64,000 nt of DNA from Amblyomma americanum (Eukaryota > Arthropoda > Arachnida > Ixodida > Ixodidae), in assembly GCF_052857255.1 (NCBI RefSeq), contig NW_027526681.1, positions 85,641 to 149,640 of the forward strand. Reading direction: 5' to 3'. The stretch's first letter is position 1, and each line of letters starts with the position of its first letter. This document shows, piece after piece, positions 20,191-33,873 of the stretch. The notes under the pieces are model-generated. The model had not been told where the DNA came from. It worked only from the letters and a program-made list of their open reading frames with translations, and searched no databases. A program made the position numbers and the translations under genes.

Positions 20191-21298
20191 GAAACGAGCT
20201 AAATCTAAACACATCGGTTTTACAAGTATCCACGTGATACGCGTCAAAAACGTTTTCTTCTATAACTGCGCGTAAAGCTGTATTCGTGCTTAATACAACG
20301 AAACAAGCTGTTTTAGACCGAAACGAGCTAAATCTGAACACATCGGTTTTACAAGTGTTCCTCTGATACGCTTCAAACTTTTTCTCTTATAACTGCGCGA
20401 AAAGCATGTATTCTTGCTTAATACAGCGAAACAAGCTGTTTTAGACCGAAACGAGCTAAATCACAACACATCGGTTTGACAAGTGTCCTCTGATACGCGT
20501 CAAAACTTTTTCTCTTATAACTGCGCGAAAAGCATGTATTCTTGCTTAATACAGCGAAACAAGCTGTTTTAGACCGAAACGAGCTAAATCACAACACATC
20601 GGTTTTACAAGTGTTCCTCTGATACGCGTCAAAACTTTTTCTCTTATAACTGCGCGAAAAGCATGTATTCTTGCTTAATACAACGAAACAAGCTGTTTTA
20701 GACCGAAATGAGCTCAATCACAACACATCGTTTTACAAGTGTTCCTCTGATACGCGTCAAAACTTTTTCTCTTATAACTGCGCGAAAAGCATGTATTCTT
20801 GCTTAATACAGCGAAACAAGCTGTTTTAGACCGAAACGAGCTAAATCACAACACATCGGTATTACAAGTGTTCCACGTGATACTCGTCAAAACTTTTTCT
20901 CTTATAACTGCGCGAAAAGCATGTATTCGTGCTTAATACAACGAAACAAGCTGTTTTAGACAGAAACGAGCTAAATCACAACATATCGGTTTTACAAGTG
21001 TCTCTGATACGCGTCAAAACTTTTTCTTCTATAACTGCGCGTAAAGCATGTATTCGTGCGTGCTTAATACAACGAAACAAGCTGTTTTAGACCGAAACGA
21101 GCTAAATCTGAACACATCGGTTTTACAAGTGTTCCTCTGATACGCGTCAAAACTTTTTCTCTTATAACTGCGCGAAAAGCATGTATTCTTGCTTAATACA
21201 GCGAAACAAGCTGTTTTAGACCGAAACGAGCTAAATCACAACACATCGGTTTTACAAGTGTTCCTCTGATACGCGTCAAAACTTTTTCTCTTATAACT

Positions 21299-21427
21299 GC
21301 GCGAAAAGCATGTATTCTTGCTTAATACAGCGAAACAAGCTGTTTTAGACCGAAATGAGCATTTAGCTCATTTCGGTCTAAAACAGCTTGTTTCGCTGTA
21401 TTAAGCAAGAATACATGCTTTTCGCGC
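21299..21427. repeat. Satellite hairpin, copy 7
   Basis: 62-bp arms and ATTTA loop; right arm TATTAAGC. It corresponds to copy 1 in the block repeated from the window start. Confidence 0.97.
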
Positions 21428-22650
21428 TAAATCACAACATATCGGTTTTACAAATGTTCCACGTGATACTCGTCAAAAATTTTTCTCTTATAACTGCGCG
21501 AAAAGCATGTATTCGTGCTTAATACAACGAAACAAGCTGTTTTAGACCGAAACGAGCTAAATCACAACACATCGGTTTTACAAGTCTCTCTCTAATACGC
21601 AAAACTTTTTCTCTTATAACAGCGCGAAAAGCATGTATTCTTGCTTAATACAACGAAACAAGCTGTTTTAGACCGAAACGAGCTAAATCTGAACACATAG
21701 GTTTTACAAGTATCCACGTGATACTCGTCAAAACTTTTTCTCTTATAACTGCGCGAAAAGCATGTATTCTTGCTTAATACAACGAAACAAGCTGTTTTAG
21801 ACCGAAACGAGCTAAATCACAACACATCGGTTTTACAAGTGTCTCTCTGATACGCGTCAAATCTTTTTCTCTTACAACTGCGCGAAAAGCATGTATTCTT
21901 GCTTAATACAGCGAAACAAGCTGTTTTAGACCGAAACGAGCTAAATCACAACACATCGGTATTACAAGTGTTCCACGTGATACTCGTCAAAAATTTTTCT
22001 CTTATAACTGCGCGAAAAGCATGTATTCGTGCTTAATACAACGAAACAAGCTGTTTTAGACCGAAACGAGCTAAATCTAAACACATCGGTTTACAAGTAT
22101 CCACGTGATACTCGTCAAAACTTTTTCTCTTATAACTGCGCGAAAAGCATGTATTCGTGCTTAATACAACGAAACAAGCTGTTTTAGACCGAAACGAGCT
22201 AAATCTGAACACATCGGTTTTACAAGTATCCACGTGATACTCGTCAAAACTTTTTCTCTTATAACTGCGCGAAAAGCATGTATTCTTGCTTAATACAACG
22301 AAGCAAGCTGTTTTAGACCGAAACGAGCTAAATCACAACACATCGGTTTTAGAAGTGTCTCTGATACGCGTCAAAACTTTTTCTTCTATAACTGCGCGTA
22401 AAGCATGTATTCGTGCTTAATACAACGAAACAAGCTGTTTTAGACCGAAACGAGCTAAATCACAACACATCGGTTTTACAAGTGTTCCTCTGATACGCGT
22501 CAAAACTTTTTCTCTTATAACTGCGCGAAAAGCATGTATTCTTACTTATACAGCGAAACAAGCTGTTTTAGACCGAAACGAGCTAAATCACAACACATCG
22601 GTTTTACAAGTGTTCCTCTGATACGCGTCAAAACTTTTTCTCTTATAACT

Positions 22651-22779
22651 GCGCGAAAAGCATGTATTCTTGCTTAATACAGCGAAACAAGCTGTTTTAG
22701 ACCGAAATGAGCATTTAGCTCATTTCGGTCTAAAACAGCTTGTTTCGCTGTATTAGGCAAGAATACATGCTTTTCGCGC
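22651..22779. repeat. Satellite hairpin, copy 8
   Basis: 62-bp arms and ATTTA loop; right arm TATTAGGC. Counterpart of copy 3, 10,775 bp away. Confidence 0.97.
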
Positions 22780-24261
22780 TAAATCACAACATATCGGTTT
22801 TACAAATGTTCCACGTGATACTCGTCAAAAATTTTTCTCTTATAACTGCGCGAAAAGCATGTATTCGTGCTTAATACAACGAAACAAGCTGTTTTAGACC
22901 GAAACGAGCTAAATCACAACACATCGGTTTTACAAGTCTCTCTCTAATACGCAAAACTTTTTCTCTTATAACAGCGCGAAAAGCATGTATTCTTGCTTAA
23001 TACAACGAAACAAGCTGTTTTAGACCGAAACGAGCTAAATCTGAACACATAGGTTTTACAAGTATCCACGTGATACTCGTCAAAACTTTTTCTCTTATAA
23101 CTGCGCGAAAAGCATGTATTCTTGCTTAATACAACGAAACAAGCTGTTTTAGACCGAAACGAGCTAAATCACAACACATCGGTTTTACAAGTGTCTCTCT
23201 GATACGCGTCAAATCTTTTTCTCTTACAACTGCGCGAAAAGCATGTATTCTTGCTTAATACAGCGAAACAAGCTGTTTTAGACCGAAACGAGCTAAATCA
23301 CAACACATCGGTATTACAAGTGTTCCACGTGATACTCGTCAAAAATTTTTCTCTTATAACTGCGCGAAAAGCATGTATTCGTGCTTAATACAACGAAACA
23401 AGCTGTTTTAGACCGAAACGAGCTAAATCTAAACACATCGGTTTTACAAGTATCCACGTGATACTCGTCAAAACTTTTTCTCTTATAACTGCGCGAAAAG
23501 CATGTATTCGTGCTTAATACAACGAAACAAGCTGTTTTAGACAGAAACGAGCTAAATCACAACATATCGGTTTTACAAGTGTCTCTGATACGCGTCAAAA
23601 CTTTTTCTTCTATAACTGCGCGTAAAGCATGTATTCGTGCTTAATACAACGAAACAAGCTGTTTTAGACCGAAATGAGCTAAATCACAACACATCGGTTT
23701 TACAAGTGTTCCTCTGATACGCGTCAAAACTTTTTCTCTTATAACTGCGCGAAAAGAATGTATTCTTGCTTAATACAGCGAAACAAGCTGTTTTAGACCG
23801 AAACGAGCTAAATCACAACACATCGGTATTACAAGTGTTCCACGTGATACTCGTCAAAACTTTTTCTCTTATAACTGCGCGAAAAGCATGTATTCGTGCT
23901 TAATACAACGAAACAAGCTGTTTTAGACAGAAACGAGCTAAATCACAACATATCGGTTTTACAAGTGTCTCTGATACGCGTCAAAACTTTTTCTTCTATA
24001 ACTGCGCGTAAAGCATGTATTCGTGCTTAATACAACGAAACAAGCTGTTTTAGACCGAAACGAGCTAAATCTGAACACATCGGTTTTACAAGTGTTCCTC
24101 TGATACGCGTCAAAACTTTTTCTCTTATAACTGCGCGAAAAGCATGTATTCTTGCTTAATACAGCGAAACAAGCTGTTTTAGACCGAAACGAGCTAAATC
24201 ACAACACATCGGTTTTACAAGTGTTCCTCTGATACGCGTCAAAACTTTTTCTCTTATAACT

Positions 24262-24390
24262 GCGCGAAAAGCATGTATTCTTGCTTAATACAGCGAAACA
24301 AGCTGTTTTAGACCGAAATGAGCATTTAGCTCATTTCGGTCTAAAACAGCTTGTTTCGCTGTATTAGGCAAGAATACATGCTTTTCGCGC
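24262..24390. repeat. Satellite hairpin, copy 9
   Basis: 62-bp arms and ATTTA loop; right arm TATTAGGC. It lies 1,611 bp after copy 8; counterpart of copy 4. Confidence 0.97.
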
Positions 24391-24842
24391 TAAATCACAA
24401 CATATCGGTTTTACAAATGTTCCACGTGATACTCGTCAAAAATTTTTCTCTTATAACTGCGCGAAAAGCATGTATTCGTGCTTAATACAACGAAACAAGC
24501 TGTTTTAGACCGAAACGAGCTAAATCACAACACATCGGTTTTACAAGTCTCTCTCTAATACGCAAAACTTTTTCTCTTATAACAGCGCGAAAAGCATGTA
24601 TTCTTGCTTAATACAACGAAACAAGCTGTTTTAGACCGAAACGAGCTAAATCTGAACACATAGGTTTTACAAGTATCCACGTGATACTCGTCAAAACTTT
24701 TTCTCTTATAACTGCGCGAAAAGCATGTATTCTTGCTTAATACAACGAAACAAGCTGTTTTAGACCGAAACGAGCTAAATCACAACACATCGGTTTTACA
24801 AGTGTTCCTCTGATACGCGTCAAAACTTTTTCTCTTATAACT

Positions 24843-24971
24843 GCGCGAAAAGCATGTATTCTTGCTTAATACAGCGAAACAAGCTGTTTTAGACCGAAAT
24901 GAGCATTTAGCTCATTTCGGTCTAAAACAGCTTGTTTCGCTGTATTAGGCAAGAATACATGCTTTTCGCGC
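24843..24971. repeat. Satellite hairpin, copy 10
   Basis: 62-bp arms and ATTTA loop; right arm TATTAGGC. It lies 581 bp after copy 9; counterpart of copy 5. Confidence 0.97.
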
Positions 24972-27100
24972 TAAATCACAACATATCGGTTTTACAAATG
25001 TTCCACGTGATACTCGTCAAAAATTTTTCTCTTATAACTGCGCGAAAAGCATGTATTCGTGCTTAATACAACGAAACAAGCTGTTTTAGACCGAAACGAG
25101 CTAAATCACAACACATCGGTTTTACAAGTCTCTCTCTAATACGCAAAACTTTTTCTCTTATAACAGCGCGAAAAGCATGTATTCTTGCTTAATACAACGA
25201 AACAAGCTGTTTTAGACCGAAACGAGCTAAATCTGAACACATAGGTTTTACAAGTATCCACGTGATACTCGTCAAAACTTTTTCTCTTATAACTGCGCGA
25301 AAAGCATGTATTCTTGCTTAATACAACGAAACAAGCTGTTTTAGACCGAAACGAGCTAAATCACAACACATCGGTTTTACAAGTGTCTCTCTGATACGCG
25401 TCAAATCTTTTTCTCTTACAACTGCGCGAAAAGCATGTATTCTTGCTTAATACAGCGAAACAAGCTGTTTTAGACCGAAACGAGCTAAATCACAACACAT
25501 CGGTATTACAAGTGTTCCACGTGATACTCGTCAAAAATTTTTCTCTTATAACTGCGCGAAAAGCATGTATTCGTGCTTAATACAACGAAACAAGCTGTTT
25601 TAGACCGAAACGAGCTAAATCTAAACACATCGGTTTTACAAGTATCCACGTGATACTCGTCAAAACTTTTTCTCTTATAACTGCGCGAAAAGCATGTATT
25701 CGTGCTTAATACAACGAAACAAGCTGTTTTAGACCGAAACGAGCTAAATCTGAACACATCGGTTTTACAAGTATCCACGTGATACTCGTCAAAACTTTTT
25801 CTCTTATAACTGCGCGAAAAGCATGTATTCTTGCTTAATACAACGAAGCAAGCTGTTTTAGACCGAAACGAGCTAAATCACAACACATCGGTTTTAGAAG
25901 TGTCTCTGATACGCGTCAAAACTTTTTCTTCTTATAACTGCGCGAAAAGCATGTATTCTTGCTTAATACAGCGAAACAAGCTGTTTTAGACCGAAATGAG
26001 CTAAATCACAACACATCGGTTTTACAAGTGTTCCTCTGATACGCGTCAAAACTTTTTCTCTTATAACTGCGCGAAAAGCATGTATTCTTACTTAATACAG
26101 CGAAACAAGCTGTTTTAGACCGAAACGAGCTAAATCACAACACATCGGTTTTACAAGTGTTCCTCTGATACGCGTCAAAACTTTTTCTCTTATAACTGCG
26201 CGAAAAGCATGTATTCTTGCTTAATACAACGAAACAAGCTGTTTTAGACCGAAACGAGCTAAATCACAACACATCGGTTTTACAAGTGTTCCTCTGATAC
26301 GCGTCAAAACTTTTTCTCTTATAACTGCGCGAAAAGCATGTATTCTTGCTTAATACAGCGAAACAAGCTGTTTTAGACCGAAACGAGCTAAATCACAACA
26401 CATCGGTTTTACAAGTGTTCCTCTGATACGCGTCAAAACTTTTTCTCTTATAACTGCGCGAAAAGCATGTATTCTTGCTTAATACAGCGAAACAAGCTGT
26501 TTTAGACCGAAATGAGCTAAATCACAACACATCGGTTTTACAAGTGTTCCTCTGATACGCGTCAAAACTTTTTCTCTTATAACTGCGCGAAAAGCATGTA
26601 TTCGTGCTTAGTCCAACGAAACAAGCTGTTTTAGACCGAAACGAGGTAAATCTGAACACATCGGTTTTACAAGTGTACCTGTGACACGCCTTTAAAACTT
26701 TTTCTCTTATAACTGCGCGAAAAGCATGTATTCGTGCTTAATACAACGAAACAAGCTGTTTTAGACAGAAACGAGCTAAATCACAACATATCGGTTTTAC
26801 AAGTGTCCTCTGATACGCGTCAAAACTTTTTCTTCTATAACTGCGCGTAAAGCATGTATTCGTGCTTAATACAACGAAACAAGCTGTTTTAGACCGAAAC
26901 GAGCTAAATCTGAACACATCGGTTTTACAAGTGTTCCTCTGATACGCGTCAAAACTTTTTCTCTTATAACTGCGCGAAAAGCATGTATTCTTGCTTAATA
27001 CAGCGAAACAAGCTGTTTTAGACCGAAACGAGCTAAATCACAACACATCGGTTTTACAAGTGTTCCTCTGATACGCGTCAAAACTTTTTCTCTTATAACT

Positions 27101-27228
27101 GCGCGAAAAGCATGTATTCTTGCTTAATACAGCGAAACAAGCTGTTTTAGACCGAAATGAGCATTTAGCTCATTTTGGTCTAAAACAGCTTGTTTCGCTG
27201 TATTAAGCAAGAATACATGCTTTCGCGC
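27101..27228. repeat. Satellite hairpin, copy 11 (variant)
   Basis: The right arm has CATTTTGGTC for CATTTCGGTC (a G-U wobble in + strand RNA) and lacks one T near its end, so it is 128 bp. The rest of the stem is intact, with TATTAAGC. Confidence 0.95.
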
Positions 27229-29999
27229 TAAATCACAACATATCTGTTTTACAAATGTTCCTCGTGATACTCGTCAAAAATTTTTCTCTTATAACTGCGC
27301 GAAAAGCATGTATTCGTGCTTAATACAACGAAACAAGCTGTTTTAGACCGAAACGAGCTAATCACAACACATCGGTTTTACAAGTCTCTCTCTAATACGC
27401 AAAACTTTTTTCTCCTATAACAGCGCGAAAAGCATGTATTCTTGCTTAATACAACGAAACAAGCTGTTTTAGACCGAAACGAGCTAAATCTGAACACATA
27501 GGTTTTACAAGTATCCACGTGATACTCGTCAAAACTTTTTCTCTTATAACTGCGCGAAAAGCATGTATTCTTGCTTAATACAACGAAACAAGCTGTTTTA
27601 GACCGAAACGAGCTAAATCACAACACATCGGATTAAAAGTGTCTCTCTGATACGCGTCAAATCTTTTTCTCTTACAACTGCGCGAAAAGCATGTATTCTT
27701 GCTTAATACAGCGAAACAAGCTGTTTTAGACCGAAACGAGCTAAATCACAACACATCGGTATTACAAGTGTTCCACGTGATACTCGTCAAAAATTTTTCT
27801 CTTATAACTGCGAGAAAAGCATGTATTCGTGCTTAATACAACGAAACAAGCTGTTTTAGACCGAAACGAGCTCAATCTAAACACATCGGTTTTACAAGTA
27901 TCCACGTGATACTCGTCAAAACTTTTTCTCTTATAACTGCGCGAAAAGCATGTATTCGTGCTTAATACAACGAAACAAGCTGTTTTAGACCGAAACGAGC
28001 TAAATCTGAACACATCGGTTTTACAAGTATCCACGTGATACTCGTCAAAACTTTTTCTCTTATAACTGCGCGAAAAGCATGTATTCTTGCTTAATACAAC
28101 GAAGCAAGCTGTTTTAGACCGAAACGAGCTAAATCACAACACATCGGTTTTAGAAGTGTCTCTGATACGCGTCAAAACTTTTTCTCTTATAACTGCGCGA
28201 AAAGCATGTATTCTTGCTTAATACAGCGAAACAAGCTGTTTTAGACCGAAACGAGCTAAATCACAACACATCGGTTTTACAAGTGTTCCTCTGATACGCG
28301 TCAAAACTTTTTCTCTTATAACTGCGCGAAAAGCATGTATTCTTGCTTAATACAGCGAAACAAGCTGTTTTAGACCGAAATGAGCTAAATCACAACACAT
28401 CGGTTTTACAAGTGTTCCTCTGATACGCGTCAAAACTTTTTCTCTTATAACTGCGCGAAATGCATGTATTCTTGCTTAATACAGCGAAACAACCTGTTTT
28501 AGACCGAAACGAGCTAAATCACAACACATCGGTATTACAAGTGTTCCACGTGATACTCGTCAAAACTTTTTCTCTTATAACTGCGCGAAAAGCATGTATT
28601 CGTGCTTAATACAACGAAACAAGCTGTTTTAGACAGAAACGAGCTAAATCACAACATATCGGTTTTACAAGTGTCTCTGATACGCGTCAAAACTTTTTCT
28701 TCTATAACTGCGCGTAAAGCATGTATTCGTGCTTAATACAACGAAACAAGCTGTTTTAGACCGAAACGAGCTAAATCTGAACACATCGGTTTTACAAGTG
28801 TTCCTCTGATACGCGTCAAAACTTTTTCTCTTATAACTGCGCGAAAAGCATGTATTCTTGCTTAATACAACGAAACAAGCTGTTTTAGACCGAAACGAGC
28901 TAAATCACAACACATCGGTTTTACAAGTGTTCCTCTGATACGCGTCAAAACTTTTTTCTCTTATAACTGCGCGAAAAGCATGTATTCTTGCTTAATACAG
29001 CGAAACAAGCTGTTTTAGACCGAAACGAGCTAAATCACAACACATCGGTTTTACAAGTTTTCCTCTGATACGCGTCAAAACTTTTTCTCTTATAACTGCG
29101 CGAAAAGCATGTATTCTTGCTTAATACAGCGAAACAAGCTGTTTTAGACCGAAATGAGCTAAATCACAACACATCGGTTTTACAAGTGTTCCTCTGATAC
29201 GCGTCAAAACTTTTTCTCTTATAACTGCGCGAAAAGCATGTATTCTTGCTTAATACAGCGAAACAAGCTGTTTTAGACCGAAACGAGCTAAATCACAACA
29301 CATCGGTATTACGTGTTCCACGTGATACTCGTCAAAACTTTTTCTCTTATAACTGCGCGAAAAGCATGTATTCTTGCTTAATACAGCGAAACAAGCTGTT
29401 TTAGACCGAAACGAGCTAAATCACAACACCTCGGTTTTACAAGTGTTCCTCTGATACGCGTCAAAACTTTTTCTCTTATAACTGCGCGAAAAGCATGTAT
29501 TCTTGCTTAATACAGCGAAACAAGCTGTTTTAGACCGAAACGAGCTAAATCACAACACATCGGTTTTACAAGTGTTCCTCTGATACGCGTCAAAACTTTT
29601 TCTCTTATAACTGCGCGAAAAGCATGTATTCTTGCTTAATACAGCGAAACAAGCTGTTTTAGACCGAAATGAGCTAAATCACAACACATCAGTTTTACAA
29701 GTGTTCCTCTGATACGCGTCAAAACTTTTTCTCTTATAACTGCGCGAAAAGCATGTATTCTTGCTTAATACAGCGAAACAAGCTGTTTTAGACCGAAACG
29801 AGCTAAATCACAACACATCGGTATTACAAGTGTTCCACGTGATACTCGTCAAAACTTTTTCTCTTATAAGTGCGCGAAAAGCATGTATTCTTGCTTAATA
29901 CAGCGAAACAAGCTGTTTTAGACCGAAACGAGCTAAATCACAACACATCGGTTTTACAAGTGTTCCTCTGATACGCGTCAAAACTTTTCTCTTATAACT

Positions 30000-30129
30000 G
30001 CGCGAAAAGCATGTATTCCTTGCTTAATACAGCGAAACAAGCTGTTTTAGACCGAAATGAGCATTTAGCTCATTTCGGTCTAAAACAGCTTGTTTCGCTG
30101 TATTAAGCAAGAATACATGCTTTTCGCGC
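30000..30129. repeat. Satellite hairpin, copy 12 (variant)
   Basis: The left arm has one extra C (ATTCCTTGC), giving 130 bp and a one-base bulge. Right arm TATTAAGC, followed by ATATCAATTTTAC. Confidence 0.95.
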
Positions 30130-32001
30130 TAAATCACAACATATCAATTTTACAAATGTTCCACGTGATACTCGTCAAAAATTTTTCTCTTATAACTGCG
30201 CGAAAAGCATGTATTCGTGCTTAATACAACGAAACAAGCTGTTTTAGACCGAAACGAGCTAAATCACAACACATCGGTTTTACAAGTCTCTCTCTAATAC
30301 GCAAAACTTTTTTCTCTTATAACAGCGCGAAAAGCATGTATTCTTGCTTAATACAACGAAACAAGCTGTTTTAGACCGAAACGAGCTAAATCTGAACACA
30401 TAGGTTTTACAAGTATCCACGTGATACTCGTCAAAACTTTTTCTCTTATAACTGCGCGAAAAGCATGTATTCTTGCTTAATACAACGAAACAAGCTGTTT
30501 TAGACCGAAACGAGCTAAATCACAACACATCGGTTTTACAAGTGTCTCTCTGATACGCGTCAAATCTTTTTCTCTTACAACTGCGCGAAAAGCATGTATT
30601 CTTGCTTAATACAGCGAAACAAGCTGTTTTAGACCGAAACGAGCTAAATCTGAACACATCGGTTTTACAACTGTCCCTGTGACACGCGTCAAAACTTTTT
30701 CTCTTATAACTGCGCGAAAAGCAATGTATTCTTGCTTAATACAGCGAAACAAGTTGTTTTAGACCGAAACGAGTGAAATCACAACACATCGGTATTACAA
30801 GTGTTCCACGTGATATTCGTCAAAAATTTTTCTCATAACTGCGCGAAAAGCATGTATTCGTGCTTAATACAACGAAACAAGCTGTTTTAGACCGAAACGA
30901 GCTAAATCTGAACACATCGGTTTTACAAGTATCCACGTGATACTCGTCAAAACTTTTTCTCTTATAAGTGCGCGAAAAGCATGTATTCTTGCTTAATACA
31001 ACGAAACAAGCTGTTTTAGACCGAAATGAGCTAAATCACAACACATCGGTTTTACAAGTGTCTCTCTAATACGCGTCAAAACGTTTTCTCTTATAACTGC
31101 GCGAAAAGCATGTATTCTTGCTTAATACAGCGAAACAAGCTGTTTTAGACCGAAACGAGCTAAAATCACAACACAAAGGTTTTACAAGTGTTCCTCTGAT
31201 ACGCGTCAAAACTTTTTCTCTTATAACTGCGCGAAAAGCATGTATTCTTGCTTAATACAACGAAACAAGCTGTTTTAGACCGAAACGAGCTAAATCACAA
31301 CACATCGGATTAAAAGTGTCTCTCTGATACGCGTCAAATCTTTTTCTCTTACAACTGCGCGAAAAGCATGTATTCTTGCTTAATACAGCGAAACAAGCTG
31401 TTTTAGACCGAAACGAGCTAAATCACAACACATCGGTATTACAAGTGTTCCACGTGATACTCGTCAAAAATTTTTCTCTTATAACTGCGCGAAAAGCATG
31501 TATTCGTGCTTAATACAACGAAACAAGCTGTTTTAGACCGAAACGAGCTCAATCTAAACACATCGGTTTTACAAGTATCCACGTGATACTCGTCAAAACT
31601 TTTTCTCTTATAACTGCGCGAAAAGCATGTATTCGTGCTTAATACAACGAAACAAGCTGTTTTTAGACCGAAACGAGCTAAATCTGAACACATCGGTTTT
31701 ACAAGTATCCACGTGATACTCGTCAAAACTTTTTCTCTTATAACTGCGCGAAAAGCATGTATTCTTGCTTAATACAACGAAGCAAGCTGTTTTAGACGAA
31801 ACGAGCTAAATCACAACACATCGGTTTTAGAAGTGTCTCTGATACGCGTCAAAACTTTTTCTCTTATAACTGCGCGAAAAGCATGTATTCTTGCTTATTA
31901 CAGCGAAACAAGCTGTTTTAGACCGAAACGAGCTAAATCACAACACATCGGTTTTTACAAGTGTTCCTCTGATACGCGTCAAAACTTTTTCTCTTATAAC
32001 T

Positions 32002-32130
32002 GCGCGAAAAGCATGTATTCTTGCTTAATACAGCGAAACAAGCTGTTTTAGACCGAAATGAGCATTTAGCTCATTTCGGTCTAAAACAGCTTGTTTCGCT
32101 GTATTAAGCAAGAATACATGCTTTTCGCGC
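32002..32130. repeat. Satellite hairpin, copy 13
   Basis: 62-bp arms and ATTTA loop; right arm TATTAAGC. The following monomer differs from the other copies (ACAAGTGTTCC in place of ACAAATGTTCC), suggesting recombination just downstream. Confidence 0.97.
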
Positions 32131-33744
32131 TAAATCACAACATATCAATTTTACAAGTGTTCCACGTGATACTCGTCAAAACTTTTTCTCTTATAACTGC
32201 GCGAAAAGCATGTATTCGTGCTTAATACAACGAAACAAGCTGTTTTAGACAGAAACGAGCTAAATCACAACATATCGGTTTTACAAGTGTCTCTGATACG
32301 CGTCAAAACTTTTTCTTCTATAACTGCGCGTAAAGCATGTATTCGTGCTTAATACAACGAAACAAGCTGTTTTAGACCGAAACGAGCTAAATCTGAACAC
32401 ATCGGTTTTACAAGTGTTCCTCTGATACGCGTCAAAACTTTTTCTCTTATAACTGCGCGAAAAGCATGTATTCTTGCTTAATACAACGAAACAAGCTGTT
32501 TTAGACCGAAACGAGCTAAATCACAACACATCGGTTTTACAAGTGTTCCTCTGATACGCGTCAAAACTTTTTCTCTTATAACTGCGCGAAAGCATGTATT
32601 CTTGCTTAATACAGCGAAACAAGCTGTTTTAGACCGAAACGAGCTAAATCACAACACATCGGTTTTACAAGTGTTCCTCTGATACGCGTCAAAACTTTTT
32701 CTCTTATAACTGCGCGAAAAGCATGTATTCTTGCTTAATACAGCGAAACAAGCTGTTTAGACCGAAATGAGCTAAATCACAACACATCGGTTTTACAAGT
32801 GTTCCTCTGATACGCGTCAAAACTTTTTTCTCTTATAACTGCGCGAAAAGCATGTATTCTTGCTTAATACAGCGAAACAAGCTGTTTTAGACCGAAACGA
32901 GCTAAATCACAACACATCGGTATTACGTGTTCCACGTGATACTCGTCAAAACTTTTTCTCTTATAACTGCGCGAAAAGCATGTTATTCCTTGCTTAATAC
33001 AGCGAAACAAGCTGTTTTAGACCGAAACGAGCTAAATCACAACACCTCGGTTTTACAAGTGTTCCTCTGATACGCGTCAAAACTTTTTCTCTTATAACTG
33101 CGCGAAAAGCATGTATTCTTGCTTAATACAACGAAACAAGCTGTTTTAGACCGAAACGAGCTAAATCACAACACATCGGTTTTACAAGTGTTCCTCTGAT
33201 ACGCGTCAAAACTTTTTCTCTTATAACTGCGCGAAAAGCATGTATTCTTGCTTAATACAGCGAAACAAGCTGTTTTAGACCGAAACGAGCTAAATCACAA
33301 CACATCGGTTTTACAAGTGTTCCTCTGATACGCGTCAAAACTTTTTCTCTTATAACTGCGCGAAAAGCATGTATTCTTGCTTAATACAGCGAAACAAGCT
33401 GTTTTAGACCGAAATGAGCTAAATCACAACACATCAGTTTTACAAGTGTTCCTCTGATACGCGTCAAAACTTTTTCTCTTATAACTGCGCGAAAAGCATG
33501 TATTCTTGCTTAATACAGCGAAACAAGCTGTTTTAGACCGAAACGAGCTAAATCACAACACATCGGTATTACAAGTGTTCCACGTGATACTCGTCAAAAC
33601 TTTTTCTCTTATAGTGCGCGAAAAGCATGTATTCTTGCTTAATACAGCGAAACAAGCTGTTTTAGACCGAAACGAGCTAAATCACAACACATCGGTTTTA
33701 CAAGTGTTCCTCTGATACGCGTCAAAACTTTTTCTCTTATAACT

Positions 33745-33873
33745 GCGCGAAAAGCATGTATTCTTGCTTAATACAGCGAAACAAGCTGTTTTAGACCGAA
33801 ATGAGCATTTAGCTCATTTCGGTCTAAAACAGCTTGTTTCGCTGTATTAAGCAAGAATACATGCTTTTCGCGC
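33745..33873. repeat. Satellite hairpin, copy 14
   Basis: 62-bp arms and ATTTA loop; right arm TATTAAGC, followed by ATATCAATTTTAC. Confidence 0.97.

Larger units (their letters stand above)
20191..25505. repeat. Satellite array, left-hand HOR type, second occurrence
   Basis: About 20,699-22,590 repeats the start of the window (1 to about 1,890), sharing rare marks such as GAGCTCAATC and ATTCTTACTT, with a few indels (4 extra bases near 21,057). About 22,560-25,330 repeats 11,780-14,550. Hairpins lie at 21299, 22651, 24262 and 24843. No genes are seen. Confidence 0.95.
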
